Source: Variovorax sp. N23 (GTDB lineage: Bacteria > Pseudomonadota > Gammaproteobacteria > Burkholderiales > Burkholderiaceae_C). Taken from it: 64,000 nucleotides of DNA. The stretch lies in the NCBI RefSeq assembly GCF_025486315.1, contig NZ_JAOOPY010000002.1, positions 163,501 through 227,500 on the forward strand, in the 5' to 3' direction. Of this stretch, positions 24,786 through 33,558 are shown piece after piece. The translations under genes and the position numbers were made by a program. The notes below the pieces were generated by a model. That model was not told where the DNA came from, did not search any database, and saw only the letters and a program-made list of their open reading frames with translations. The first letter of the stretch is position 1, and each line of letters opens with the position of its first letter.

Positions 24786-25766
24786 ATGACATTGCGCTCG
24801 CTCCACCGCTGCGTCGCGCTCCTGGCGGCGGCTTTCGCGTCCCACGGCATGGCCCAGACGGCCGCCACCCCCTGGCCCACCCAGCCCGTGAAAATCATCG
24901 TTCCCTTCGGCGCGGGTGGCGGCACCGACCAGCTGACCCGCCTGATCGCCAACGGCCTCGGCGCCGACCTGCAGCAAAGCTTCGTCGTCGACAACAAGCC
25001 CGGCGCCGCCACGCTGATCGGCAGCGAACTGGCCGCCCGCGCGCCGGCCGACGGCTACACGCTGATGATGTCCGGCCCGGCGTCGATGGTGACGAACCGC
25101 TTCACCTTCAAGAAGCTCAACTACAACCCCGAGTCCTTCGAGAAGGTGGCGCTGGTGGGCTACACGCCCAACGTGCTGGTGGTGAACCCGGCCATGCCGT
25201 TCAAGACAGTCAAGGAGATGGTCGCCTACGCCAAGGCCAACCCGGGCAAGCTGACCTATGCGTCCTTCGGCGCGGGCACCACCTCGCACCTCGCCGGTGA
25301 AATGCTGCGCGCGGTGGCGGGCATCGACATCCTGCACGTTCCGTACAAGGGCGCGGCGCAGGCGCTGCCGGCGGTGGTGAGCGGCGAGGTGTCGATGTTC
25401 TTCGACACCATCGTGACCAGCATGCCCTTCGTCGCCGACGGCAAGCTGCGCGCGCTGGGCGTGACCAGCCCGCAGCGCTCGTCGATCGCGCCGAACATTC
25501 CCACGATCGCCGAGCAGGGCTACCCCGACTTCGACGTGGTGGTCTGGTACGGCATCGTCGCGCCGCAGGGCACGCCCAAGCCCATCCTCGACAAGCTCGA
25601 CGCATCGCTGACCAAGCTGATGAAGGACCCGGACTTCAAGGTGAAGTTCGCTGCCGCCGGCGCGGAGCCCGCCGTGGGCGGCCGCAAGGAATTCGAGTCG
25701 GTCATCGCCAAGGAACTGGTCAAGACCGAACGGCTGGTCAAGCAATCCGGCATGACCATGCAGTAG
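24786..25766 (+). CDS. Bug/TctC family periplasmic solute receptor
   Basis: This is a 326-residue tripartite tricarboxylate transporter receptor of the Bug type. A signal peptide (LHRCVALLAAAFASHGMAQT) precedes the mature protein, which opens with WPTQPVKIIVPFGAGGGTDQLTR, the family hallmark. It continues with PGAATLIGSE, YASFGAGTTSHLAGEM and VPYKGAAQALPAVVSGEV. Bug proteins bind organic acids or amino-acid-like anions in the periplasm. No TctAB membrane pair is adjacent, as is common for Bug genes in Burkholderiales. AAGAGG about eight bases upstream supports ATG 24786. It is flanked by a GntR regulator and a gamma-glutamyltransferase-like gene, suggesting a gamma-glutamyl compound or its product as ligand. 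Confidence 0.93.
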   Translation: MTLRSLHRCVALLAAAFASHGMAQTAATPWPTQPVKIIVPFGAGGGTDQLTRLIANGLGADLQQSFVVDNKPGAATLIGSELAARAPADGYTLMMSGPASMVTNRFTFKKLNYNPESFEKVALVGYTPNVLVVNPAMPFKTVKEMVAYAKANPGKLTYASFGAGTTSHLAGEMLRAVAGIDILHVPYKGAAQALPAVVSGEVSMFFDTIVTSMPFVADGKLRALGVTSPQRSSIAPNIPTIAEQGYPDFDVVVWYGIVAPQGTPKPILDKLDASLTKLMKDPDFKVKFAAAGAEPAVGGRKEFESVIAKELVKTERLVKQSGMTMQ

Positions 25767-25831
25767 CCTCCCGCTCGCACGGACGCCGCCGGTGCCCGTG
25801 CGTTGTTTCTCCGTCCCTCACCCCACGATCC

Positions 25832-27430
25832 ATGAACTGGTCCCTTCCCCATCCGTCCGGCCGGCAGCCGGTGCTGGCGCGCAATGTCGTCGCGACCTCG
25901 CAGCCACTGGCCGCGCAAGCCGGTGCGGCCGCCTTCGCCCGCGGCGGCAACGCCATCGACGCCGCGCTGGCGGCGGCCATCACGCTCACCGTGGTCGAGC
26001 CGGTCATGAACGGCATCGGCGGCGACGGTTTCGCCCTGGTGTGGGACGGCACGCAGCTGCACGGCCTCAACGCCTCGGGCCGCTCGCCGGCCGGCTGGGA
26101 CGCAGCGCGCTTCAAGGGCATGCGCACCATGCCGGCCCGCGGCTGGGACACGGTCACCGTGCCGGGCCAGGTGGCCGGCTGGGCCTCGCTGTCGGAGCGC
26201 TTCGGCGCGCTGCCCTTCGACGACCTGTTCGTCGATGCGATCCGCCACGCGCGCGACGGCTTCCCCGTGAGCCCGGTCATCGCCGGGCAGTGGGCCGAGT
26301 CCGTCCGCGACTTGCACACCTACCCCGGCTTCGAAGCCTTCATGCCGCGTGGCCGCGCGCCCGCCGTGGGCGAGGTCTGGCGCTTCGCGCAGCAGGCCGA
26401 CACGCTCGAGGAGATCGCGCGCACCCGCGGCGCTTCCTTCTACACCGGCCGGCTGGCGAACGAGATCGCCGGCTTCGCGGCGTCGCATGGCGCGGCGCTG
26501 GGCCTGGCCGACCTCGCGGCGCACCGCAGCGAGTGGGTCGAGCCGATCCGCGTCGGCTTCCGCGGCCACCAGGTGCACGAGATCCCGCCGAACGGCCAGG
26601 GCATCGCCGCGCTGATGGCGCTCGGCATCCTCGAACACCTGCCCTACGAAGACACGGCCATCGGCTCCGCGGCGCGCATGCACCTCGAGATCGAAGCGAT
26701 GCGCCTGGCCTTCGCCGACCTGCAGACCCACGTGGGCGACCCGGCGCACATGCGGCTCACGTCGGCGCAACTTCTCGACCCCGCCTACCTGCGCGAACGC
26801 GCGCGCCTGATCGACCCGAAGCGGGCCGGGCAGTACGCGGCCGGCGCACCGCCGGTGGGCGGCACCGTCTACCTGTGCACGGCCGACGCGGAGGGCCGGA
26901 TGGTGTCGTACATCCAGTCGAACTACCGTGGCTTCGGCTCCGGCGTGGTGGTGCCGGGCACCGGCATCGCGCTGCACAACCGGGGCTCGGGTTTCGTCAC
27001 GACGCCCGGCCATGTGAACGAGGTGGCGGGCAACAAGCGCCCTCAGCACAGCATCATCCCGGCCTTCCTGACCCGCGGCGATGAGCCCGCGATGGCCTTC
27101 GGCGTGATGGGCGGCAACATGCAGGCCCAGGGCCATGTGCAGATGGTGCTGCGGCACGTCGTCGAAGACCTCAACCCGCAGGCCTGCGCCGACGCGCCGC
27201 GCTGGCGCATCAACGACGCCGCGGCCCTGACCGTCGAGCCGACCGTCCCCGCCGCCGTCGTCGAAGGCCTGCAGGCCCTGGGCCACGCGCCCGAGAAGAT
27301 GGCGCCGGGCAACCTGCTCTTCGGCTCCGCGCAGCTGGCGCAGCGCCTGCCAGCCGGTCCCGATGACGACGGCATCGTGTACGCGGCCGGCTCCGACCAC
27401 CGGCGCGACGGGCAGGCTGTCGGTTACTGA
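25832..27430 (+). CDS. Gamma-glutamyltransferase family protein
   Basis: This is a 532-residue Ntn-hydrolase of the gamma-glutamyltransferase family, which splits gamma-glutamyl bonds such as those of glutathione. The self-cleavage nucleophile is probably Thr345 in PVGGTVYLCTADAEG. The large-subunit motifs ATSQPLAAQAG, GGNAIDAALAAAITLTVVEP and GIGGDGFALVWD are clear, and MGGNMQAQGHVQMVL lies in the small subunit. Classic GGTs are periplasmic and about 580 residues long. This one has no signal peptide, so it is probably cytoplasmic and of the shorter GGT-like type, with an unknown substrate. It follows a Bug receptor by 65 bases and is probably co-transcribed with it. Confidence 0.93.
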   Translation: MNWSLPHPSGRQPVLARNVVATSQPLAAQAGAAAFARGGNAIDAALAAAITLTVVEPVMNGIGGDGFALVWDGTQLHGLNASGRSPAGWDAARFKGMRTMPARGWDTVTVPGQVAGWASLSERFGALPFDDLFVDAIRHARDGFPVSPVIAGQWAESVRDLHTYPGFEAFMPRGRAPAVGEVWRFAQQADTLEEIARTRGASFYTGRLANEIAGFAASHGAALGLADLAAHRSEWVEPIRVGFRGHQVHEIPPNGQGIAALMALGILEHLPYEDTAIGSAARMHLEIEAMRLAFADLQTHVGDPAHMRLTSAQLLDPAYLRERARLIDPKRAGQYAAGAPPVGGTVYLCTADAEGRMVSYIQSNYRGFGSGVVVPGTGIALHNRGSGFVTTPGHVNEVAGNKRPQHSIIPAFLTRGDEPAMAFGVMGGNMQAQGHVQMVLRHVVEDLNPQACADAPRWRINDAAALTVEPTVPAAVVEGLQALGHAPEKMAPGNLLFGSAQLAQRLPAGPDDDGIVYAAGSDHRRDGQAVGY

Positions 27431-27551
27431 GCGAGCGCGCTGACCGGCGCGCCGCATTGACGCCTTCTTTACGCCGCCGGCCGGAGGCTTTGCACCGTTT
27501 TGACGGGTGCTTCCCGACACTGGCTTCCTGTTCATTTCCAGCAGGAATGCC

Positions 27552-27896
27552 ATGGCCTATGCCGCCTACCGGGAGCCTCCTGGTGCCACCTCTGTCGTCC
27601 GCGAGACGGCCTTCCACGTGCTCGATGTCACGGTCGCCTCGGTCGATGCCTGTCGCGTCCGCCGGGCGCTGGCGGCGTGCCAGGGGGTGGGCGTGCTGCG
27701 CTGCGAACCGCTGCTGCACGCCTCCGCGGCCTGCGCGCATGCCGTGCCGCGCGTGCGGCTCATGGTGCGTCTGCCGCTGTCGCGCTACGCCGAGGTGCTG
27801 CACGGCGTGCTGGCCTGCGTGCCGGACGGCGAGATCGGGCCGCTGACGAGCTGGCGCGCCCACCTTCAGCGTTGCGGGGTGGCTCATGGCGGGTGA
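27552..27896 (+). CDS. Hypothetical protein, 114 residues
   Basis: I do not recognise this protein. It is compact, with no signal peptide or membrane helix. It has an N-terminal alternating hydrophobic pattern (FHVLDVTVASVDACRVRRALAAC), four Cys residues and a C-terminal segment LMVRLPLSRYAEVLHGVLACVPDGEIGPL. The arrangement could be a small ferredoxin-like alpha/beta domain, but this is a guess. An AGCAGGAA ribosome-binding sequence precedes ATG 27552, and third-position GC is high, as expected of a real gene. Its last 11 bases overlap the next small ORF. Confidence 0.55.
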   Translation: MAYAAYREPPGATSVVRETAFHVLDVTVASVDACRVRRALAACQGVGVLRCEPLLHASAACAHAVPRVRLMVRLPLSRYAEVLHGVLACVPDGEIGPLTSWRAHLQRCGVAHGG

Positions 27897-28050
27897 ACTG
27901 CTGCGTGTGCTGTGCGCTCTCGCGACCGTCTTCATCCCGCTGGCCATCGCTGGCGCGTCGGTGTACTGGCGCGCCCACCGTGCAAGGCGGCGGGGCCATG
28001 TCGGACGCCTCCTGCAACGTCGATCTACACCGTCCGGTCGCATCCGCTGA
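27886..28050 (+). CDS. Hypothetical 54-residue single-span membrane protein
   Basis: This short ORF starts inside the end of the previous gene (ATG 27886). It encodes one membrane helix (LLRVLCALATVFIPLAIAGASVYW) followed by an Arg-rich cytoplasmic tail. The overlap with the upstream ORF suggests translational coupling. No family is recognised, and the ORF could be fortuitous given its length. Confidence 0.35.
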   Translation: MAGELLRVLCALATVFIPLAIAGASVYWRAHRARRRGHVGRLLQRRSTPSGRIR

Positions 28051-28100
28051 GGGGCCGAGGCACCGTCCCGGGGCGATCAGAAACCGATGGAGACATGGTG

Positions 28101-28328
28101 ATGGCCAACGACTTTGAAACCCGCAGCCCCCGGGACACGGGGTGGATCAACCTGGGTGAGCCGCAGGAGGTCCGCTACTGGACCCGCGTGCTGGCCGTGA
28201 CCGAGACGCGCCTGCGCGCGGCCGTGGGTGCCGCCGGCGATTCGACCCAGGCGGTGTGCCGTCATCTCGGCATCCCGCGCGTGGTGAGCCGCCCGGCAAG
28301 CGCGCTGCAGGAGGCCGAGCAGATCTGA
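28101..28328 (+). CDS. DUF3606 family protein
   Basis: This is a 75-residue small protein of the DUF3606 family, recognised by the pattern I-N-x-x-E-P-x-E-V-x-Y-W-T followed by [19 protein letters not shown]. The family is widespread in proteobacteria, often in stress-related or plasmid contexts, and has no established function. GGAG lies eight bases before ATG 28101, which favours that start over the ATG six bases upstream. It stands alone between unknown small genes and the rluF homologue. Confidence 0.8.
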   Translation: MANDFETRSPRDTGWINLGEPQEVRYWTRVLAVTETRLRAAVGAAGDSTQAVCRHLGIPRVVSRPASALQEAEQI

Positions 28329-28413
28329 CGCGCGCCGGCGTGCGCGTTCGGCGGCCTGGGGCCGACGCGCAGGGTGGACGAGAATAGACGCTCGCCCGAC
28401 TCGCTCCGACCCC

Positions 28414-29235
28414 ATGCCCACGCCCGCCGAACCCGTCCGCCTCAACAAACGCATGGCCGAACTCGGCATCTGCTCGCGCCGCGAGGCCGACGACTGGATC
28501 GCGCAGGGCTGGGTGAAGGTCAACGGCAAGCCGGCGGAGATGGGCGTGAAGGTGACGCCCGCCGACAAGGTCGAGGTCGACAAGAAGGCCCACGGCCAGC
28601 AAGCCCAGCAGGTGACCATCCTGCTGCACAAGCCGATGGGCTACGTCAGCGGCCAGGCCGAGGACGGCCACGAGCCTGCGGTGATGCTCATCAACCCGCG
28701 CACGCACTGGCGCGAGGACACCAGCACGAACCGGTTCTCGCCGCCGCAGTTGCGCGGCCTGGCGCCGGCCGGGCGGCTGGACATCGATTCGGTCGGGCTG
28801 CTGGTGCTGACGCAAGACGGCCGCGTGGCACGCCAGCTCATCGGCGAGGACTCGGGCATCGAGAAGGAATACCTGGTGCGCGTGGCCTACCACGGCCCCG
28901 GCAAGCCCGCGCCCCTGGGGCAGCTGGTGCGCATCGACGACGACGATCCCGTCACGACCAATGTGCAGGCGGTCTTTCCGCCCGCCATGCTGGCCAGGCT
29001 GCGCCACGGCCTGAGCCTCGACGGCCAGCCGCTGAAGCCGGCGCGCGTCGACTGGCAGAACCCCGAGCAGTTGCGCTTCGTGCTGACCGAAGGCAAGAAG
29101 CGGCAGATCCGCCGCATGTGCGAGCAGGTCGGGCTCAAGGTGGTGGGCCTCAAGCGCATCCGCATCGGGCGCGTGGTGCTGGGCAACCTGCCGGCCGGGC
29201 AGTGGCGCTACCTGGGCGCGCACGAGAAGTTCTGA
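28414..29235 (+). CDS. rluF: 23S rRNA pseudouridine synthase, RluF-like
   Basis: This is a 273-residue RsuA/RluF-type pseudouridine synthase, which isomerises a uridine in large-subunit rRNA (U2604 for E. coli RluF). An N-terminal S4 RNA-binding domain ([22 protein letters not shown]) is followed by the catalytic domain with catalytic Asp123 in [15 protein letters not shown], the KEYLVRV strand, and the C-terminal motif [17 protein letters not shown]. The long Lys-rich tail of E. coli RluF is absent. It converges with the aquaporin gene. The exact target nucleotide is inferred from family similarity. Confidence 0.9.
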   Translation: MPTPAEPVRLNKRMAELGICSRREADDWIAQGWVKVNGKPAEMGVKVTPADKVEVDKKAHGQQAQQVTILLHKPMGYVSGQAEDGHEPAVMLINPRTHWREDTSTNRFSPPQLRGLAPAGRLDIDSVGLLVLTQDGRVARQLIGEDSGIEKEYLVRVAYHGPGKPAPLGQLVRIDDDDPVTTNVQAVFPPAMLARLRHGLSLDGQPLKPARVDWQNPEQLRFVLTEGKKRQIRRMCEQVGLKVVGLKRIRIGRVVLGNLPAGQWRYLGAHEKF

Positions 29236-29257
29236 CGGCGCCGGGCGCCGCCAGCGT

Positions 29258-29956
29258 TCACTCGTCCTTGAGCAGCACGTTGTAGATCAGCGCGCCGATC
29301 ACGGCGCCGGCGATCGGTGCCACCCAGAACAGCCACAGCTCCGACACCGCGTACGACGGGCCGAACAAGGCCGGGCCGGTGCTGCGGGCCGGGTTGACCG
29401 AGGTGTTGGTCACCGGGATCGAGATCAGGTGGATCAGCGTGAGGCACAGACCGATCGCCAGGCCGCCGAAACCGGCCGCCGCGCGCTTGGCGGTCGCGCC
29501 GAGGATGACGATCAGGAAGACGGCGGTGAGCACGATCTCGGTGATGAGCGCCGCCACCATGTTGAACTTGCCGGGCGAGTGCTCGCCATAGCCGTTGGTG
29601 GCGAAGCCGCCGATCTCGGCGCCGGGCTTGCCGGTGGCGATCAGGTAGAGCACGCCTGCCGCCACGATGGCACCGAGCACCTGGGCGATGACGTAGCCCG
29701 GGAGCGCCGATGCCTTGAAGCGCCCGCCGACCACGAGCCCGACCGACACGGCCGGGTTGAAGTGCCCGCCCGAGATCGGGCCGAGCGCGTAGGCGCCGGT
29801 GAGCACCGTGAGCCCGAAGGCCAGGGCGACGCCGGCGAAGCCGATGCCCAGTTGCGGGAAGGCGGCGGCGAGCACCGCGCTCCCGCACCCGCCGAACGTG
29901 AGCCAGAAGGTGCCGATGAACTCGGCGGACCATTTCTTGATGTTGCTGTGTTCCAT
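29258..29956 (-). CDS. aqpZ: Aquaporin Z
   Basis: This is a 232-residue inner-membrane water channel of the MIP family. Six helices and two re-entrant NPA loops are visible: [10 protein letters not shown] and [14 protein letters not shown]. The aromatic/arginine filter fits a water-selective aquaporin: Phe in the early helix TFWLTFGG, the conserved Arg after the second NPA, and a Thr in TNTSVNPAR. The start is ATG 29956 (MEHSNIKKW) with GGATGGG just upstream. Another ATG nine bases earlier is possible. It is divergent from htpG across about 200 bases that should hold both promoters. Confidence 0.95.
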   Translation of the reverse strand: MEHSNIKKWSAEFIGTFWLTFGGCGSAVLAAAFPQLGIGFAGVALAFGLTVLTGAYALGPISGGHFNPAVSVGLVVGGRFKASALPGYVIAQVLGAIVAAGVLYLIATGKPGAEIGGFATNGYGEHSPGKFNMVAALITEIVLTAVFLIVILGATAKRAAAGFGGLAIGLCLTLIHLISIPVTNTSVNPARSTGPALFGPSYAVSELWLFWVAPIAGAVIGALIYNVLLKDE

Positions 29957-30158
29957 TTTTCCCATCCTCTGTGTTGTGTGTGTCATGAATGCCGGGCATG
30001 GCCCTGCGCGGCGGATTCTAAAAAGGGATGGCGCCTCTTTCCGCACCGGATTGCCCCATCCGGTATCTCTTCACGGTGCGACGGTTGAAAATAGCCGGCT
30101 CGACGCCACATCGCGATGGGGCGCCGCGCCCCGTTTCTTTTTTCGACCACAGAGAACC

Positions 30159-32195
30159 ATGACTGCAACGACCAAACTCCCATTCCAGGCCGAAGTGGCC
30201 CAGCTGCTGCACCTCGTCACGCACTCGCTCTACTCGAACAAGGAAATCTTCCTGCGTGAACTGATTTCCAATGCCTCGGACGCCTGCGACAAGCTGCGCT
30301 TCGAAGGCATCGACAACCCTTCGCTCTACGAAGACGCGCCCAACCTGGAAGTGCGCGTGTCCTTCGACAAGACGGCCCGCACGCTCACCATCGCCGACAA
30401 CGGCATCGGCCTGTCGAAGCAGGAAGCCATCGACAACCTGGGCACCATCGCCAAGAGCGGTACCAAGGACTTCATGAGCAAGCTGAGCGGCGACCAGAAG
30501 GCCGACGCCCAGCTCATCGGCCAGTTCGGCGTGGGCTTCTATTCGGGCTTCATCGTGGCCGACCGCATCACGGTCGAGTCGCGTCGCGCGGGCCTCCCGG
30601 CCGACCAGGGCGTGCGCTGGGCCAGCGGCGGCGCGGGCGACTTCGAGGTCGACGACATCGAACGCGCGCAGCGCGGCACCAGCGTCACGCTGCATCTGCG
30701 CGACGATGCCGAGGAATACCTCAACGCCTGGAAGCTCAAGCAGGTCATCGGCAAGTACTCCGACCACATCTCGCTCCCGATCCTGATGGAGAAGGAAGAG
30801 TGGAAGGAAGGCGAGAACGATCAGCCTGGCGACATGGTCAAGACCGGCGAATGGGAGCCGGTGAACAAGGCCAGCGCCCTGTGGACGCGGCCCAAGAAGG
30901 ACATCAACGCCGAGCAGTACGCCGAGTTCTACAAGACCATCAGCCACGACTATGAAGACCCGCTCGCCTGGAGCCACAACCGGGTCGAGGGCAGCACCGA
31001 GTACACGCAGCTGCTCTACATCCCGGCCAAGGCGCCGATGGACCTGTGGAACCGCGAGAAGACGGCGGGCGTGAAGCTCTACGTCAAGCGTGTCTTCATC
31101 ATGGACGACGCCGAGGCGCTGATGCCCGGCTACCTGCGCTTCGTCAAGGGCGTGATCGACTCGGCCGACCTGCCGCTCAACGTGAGCCGCGAACTGCTGC
31201 AGGAAAGCCGCGACGTGAAGGCGATCCGCGAGGGCAGCACCAAGCGCGTGCTGTCGATGCTGGAAGACCTGGCCAAAAAACAGAAGGCCGCCGCCGACAG
31301 CGCGGCCGGCAAGATCGACGTGGGCTCCGGCGAATCGGTGCCGGCACCCGAGCCGACCGAGGTCACCGACGTGGTGGACAAGAACGACGCCGTGCCGGCT
31401 GCCGAAGCGGCCGCCGAGTTCGCGGGTGACGAGGACGCGGGCAAGTACGCCAAGTTCTATGCCGAGTTCGGCGCCGTGCTCAAGGAAGGCCTGGGCGAGG
31501 ACTTCGGCAACCGCGAGCGCATCGCCAAGCTGCTGCGCTTCGCCTCGACCACCACCGACACGGTCAGCGTGGGCTTCGCCGACTACAAGGCGCGCATGAA
31601 GGACGGCCAGGAGGCCATCTACTACATCACCGCCGATTCGCTGGCCGCCGCCAAGAACAGCCCGCAGCTCGAGCTCTTCAAGAAGAAGGGCATCGAGGTG
31701 CTGCTGATGACCGACCGCGTCGACGAATGGGCGCTGAACTACCTGCAGGATTTCGACGGCACGCCGCTGCAGAGCGTGGCCAAGGGCGCGGTCGACCTGG
31801 GCACGCTGCAGGACGAGGCCGAGAAGAAGGCCGCGGAGGAAGCGGCCGAGACCTTCAAGCCGGTGCTCGAGAAGCTGAAGGAAGCGCTCAAGGACAAGGC
31901 CGAGGACGTGCGCGTGACCACGCGCCTGGTCGATTCGCCCGCTTGCCTGGTGGTGCAGGACGGCGGCATGAGCACGCAGCTGGCGCGCATGCTCAAGCAG
32001 GCAGGCCAGCCGGCACCGGAACTCAAGCCGGTGCTCGAGGTCAATGCCGAGCACCCGCTGGTGAAAAAGCTGGAGGGTTCGGCACATTTCGAGGACCTGG
32101 CGAACATCCTGTTCGACCAGGCCTTGCTGGCCGAAGGCGGCCTGCCGGAAGATCCGGCCGCCTACGTGCGGCGCGTCAACGCGCTGCTGGTCTGA
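30159..32195 (+). CDS. htpG: Molecular chaperone HtpG (Hsp90)
   Basis: This is a 678-residue cytosolic ATP-dependent Hsp90 chaperone. The GHKL ATPase domain has the motifs [18 protein letters not shown] (here [20 protein letters not shown]), DNGIGLS and [11 protein letters not shown]. The middle domain has [23 protein letters not shown], and the C-terminal dimerisation domain follows. It is about 50 residues longer than E. coli HtpG. The extra sequence is a low-complexity Ala/Asp/Glu-rich insert at about residues 372-427, between MLEDLAKK and [10 protein letters not shown]. It starts at ATG 30159 after AGAGAACC and is followed by a 10-bp hairpin. Confidence 0.97.
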   Translation: MTATTKLPFQAEVAQLLHLVTHSLYSNKEIFLRELISNASDACDKLRFEGIDNPSLYEDAPNLEVRVSFDKTARTLTIADNGIGLSKQEAIDNLGTIAKSGTKDFMSKLSGDQKADAQLIGQFGVGFYSGFIVADRITVESRRAGLPADQGVRWASGGAGDFEVDDIERAQRGTSVTLHLRDDAEEYLNAWKLKQVIGKYSDHISLPILMEKEEWKEGENDQPGDMVKTGEWEPVNKASALWTRPKKDINAEQYAEFYKTISHDYEDPLAWSHNRVEGSTEYTQLLYIPAKAPMDLWNREKTAGVKLYVKRVFIMDDAEALMPGYLRFVKGVIDSADLPLNVSRELLQESRDVKAIREGSTKRVLSMLEDLAKKQKAAADSAAGKIDVGSGESVPAPEPTEVTDVVDKNDAVPAAEAAAEFAGDEDAGKYAKFYAEFGAVLKEGLGEDFGNRERIAKLLRFASTTTDTVSVGFADYKARMKDGQEAIYYITADSLAAAKNSPQLELFKKKGIEVLLMTDRVDEWALNYLQDFDGTPLQSVAKGAVDLGTLQDEAEKKAAEEAAETFKPVLEKLKEALKDKAEDVRVTTRLVDSPACLVVQDGGMSTQLARMLKQAGQPAPELKPVLEVNAEHPLVKKLEGSAHFEDLANILFDQALLAEGGLPEDPAAYVRRVNALLV

Positions 32196-32196
32196 G

Positions 32197-32220
32197 CGAA
32201 GCGGCCGGTCGGCCGCTTCG
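32197..32220 (+). terminator. Hairpin downstream of htpG
   Basis: A 10-bp perfect stem (CGAAGCGGCC/GGCCGCTTCG) with a GGTC loop begins directly after the htpG stop codon. No T-run follows on the plus strand, so this may be an attenuator or RNA-stabilising hairpin and not a standard intrinsic terminator. Confidence 0.4.
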
Positions 32221-32250
32221 ATGGCACATCACCAGGGAGCGACCGACACC

Positions 32251-32640
32251 ATGACAAAGAACCACCGCCTTTCCTCCTCTCTCGCCGCCGCCTCGCGTGG
32301 CGGCGTTTTCCTGGCCGTGCTGGCCCTGGCGGGCTGCGCCTCCGGCGGCACCGGCGTCGGCGTGGGCCTCGGCATCCCGCTGTTCCCGGGGCTGTCGCTC
32401 GGCGTGGGCGTCGGCTCGGGCGGGCCGAGCGTCGGTCTCGGCACCGGCTGGGGCCCGGTCGGTGCAGGCGTCGGTGTGAACACCAGCGGGCAGGTCTATG
32501 GCGGTGCGGGCGTGGGGGCCAGCACCGGCGTGGGCGGCGGCGCTTCGGTGGGCGTGGGCGTCGGGCAGAGCGTGCTGCTGCACGACCCGAACGCAGCGCC
32601 GGCCGCGCCCGTTCCTCCGCCGGCGCCTGTCCTGCCCTGA
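32251..32640 (+). CDS. Glycine-rich lipoprotein with GVGVG repeats
   Basis: This is a 129-residue predicted lipoprotein. A hydrophobic signal (GVFLAVLALAGCAS) contains the lipobox LAGC, so the mature N-terminal Cys should be lipidated. The mature part is an almost continuous Gly/Val/Ser repeat region (GVGVGLG, GVGVGSGG, GAGVGVN, GASTGVGGG), ending in a Pro/Ala-rich tail. Such sequence could form beta-arch or fibrous surface structure. No function is known to me. I start it at ATG 32251, and ATG 32221 in the same frame is an alternative. It lies immediately after the hairpin downstream of htpG. Confidence 0.7.
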   Translation: MTKNHRLSSSLAAASRGGVFLAVLALAGCASGGTGVGVGLGIPLFPGLSLGVGVGSGGPSVGLGTGWGPVGAGVGVNTSGQVYGGAGVGASTGVGGGASVGVGVGQSVLLHDPNAAPAAPVPPPAPVLP

Positions 32641-32700
32641 GCGGCGGCGTCTCGCGCGGCCGGACGGTCGGCCGACCTGAATGCGGTGTTCTTTTGCCGA

Positions 32701-32721
32701 AACGTCCATGTCATGGACGTT
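32701..32721. promoter_or_regulatory. Perfect 10-bp inverted repeat near the IclR gene
   Basis: Arms AACGTCCATG and CATGGACGTT flank one central base (32711). The element lies 18 bases beyond the 3' end of the IclR gene. The half-site core AAACGTCCAT recurs upstream of the divergent tctC gene at about 34248. It may be a binding site for the IclR regulator or a structure in the transcript end. Confidence 0.4.
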
Positions 32722-32739
32722 CTCGGGGTCTTCCCTCTC

Positions 32740-33558
32740 TCAACCGCCGCTGCGGCCACCTCTGCGCCGGGCGAGTTCGGCGGCCTGCGCGCCGATCAGC
32801 GCGGCGCGTTCCTTCATGTGCGCGACCACGGTGGGCACGCGTTCGTCGGGCAGGCGCTCGGTGATGGTCGCGATGGCCAGGCCGGCGACGGTGCGGCCAT
32901 CGGCCACGCACACCGGCACGGCCACGGCCCGCGAGCCGGGCACCACCCCCACCGGTGCGTAGGCATAGCCTTGGGCGCGAGTCCGCGCCGCGCGCTCCAG
33001 CAGTTCGGCCGGGTCGACGTGCAACGTCTGCAGCCGGCGCGCATTGCGCCGCACCACCTCGTCGGCTTCCTCGGCCGGCAACGCGGCGAGCAGCACCAGG
33101 CCGCTCACGCCCACGCCGAGCGGCCGCCGCGCGCCGACCTCGATCGACAGCACCTTCACCGGAAAGCTGCCGGGCCGGCGGTCGATGCAGACCGAGTCGG
33201 CACCGTTGCGGATGGTGAGGAAGGCGGTGTCGCCGAGGATCTCGCTGAGGTGGCGCAGGTGCGGTTCGGCGATCGCGCGGATCGGGAAGCGCGTCGAGCG
33301 CGCGAGCCCGAGCAGCGAGACCTCGCCGCCGATCAGGTAGCGGCGCGTGGCCGGGTCCTGCTCGACGGCGCCTTCTTCCACCAGCACGCGCAGGATGCGG
33401 TGCACCGTCGGGCGGTTCAGGCCGGTGTGGCTCACCACGTCGGTCAGGCGCACGCCGCGCTCCTGGCCGGTGGCGAGCACGCGCAGCACCGCGAGCGCGC
33501 GGCGCACGCTCTGGGCGCCCGCGGTGGCGGCCGTGTCCTTATCCGCCGCTGCCGCCAT
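32740..33558 (-). CDS. IclR family transcriptional regulator
   Basis: This is a 272-residue regulator with an N-terminal winged helix (RRALAVLRVLATGQERGVRLTDVVSHTGLNRPTVHRILRVLVEEG) and a C-terminal IclR effector-binding GAF-like domain (RHLSEILGDTAFLTIRNGADSVCIDR ... GVGVSGLVLLAALP). IclR proteins typically control aromatic-acid or glyoxylate catabolism in response to a small carboxylic ligand. Its start overlaps the end of the flavin reductase gene by 20 bases, so both are on one transcript. Divergent from them is a catabolic operon that is the natural target. Confidence 0.94.
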   Translation of the reverse strand: MAAAADKDTAATAGAQSVRRALAVLRVLATGQERGVRLTDVVSHTGLNRPTVHRILRVLVEEGAVEQDPATRRYLIGGEVSLLGLARSTRFPIRAIAEPHLRHLSEILGDTAFLTIRNGADSVCIDRRPGSFPVKVLSIEVGARRPLGVGVSGLVLLAALPAEEADEVVRRNARRLQTLHVDPAELLERAARTRAQGYAYAPVGVVPGSRAVAVPVCVADGRTVAGLAIATITERLPDERVPTVVAHMKERAALIGAQAAELARRRGGRSGG

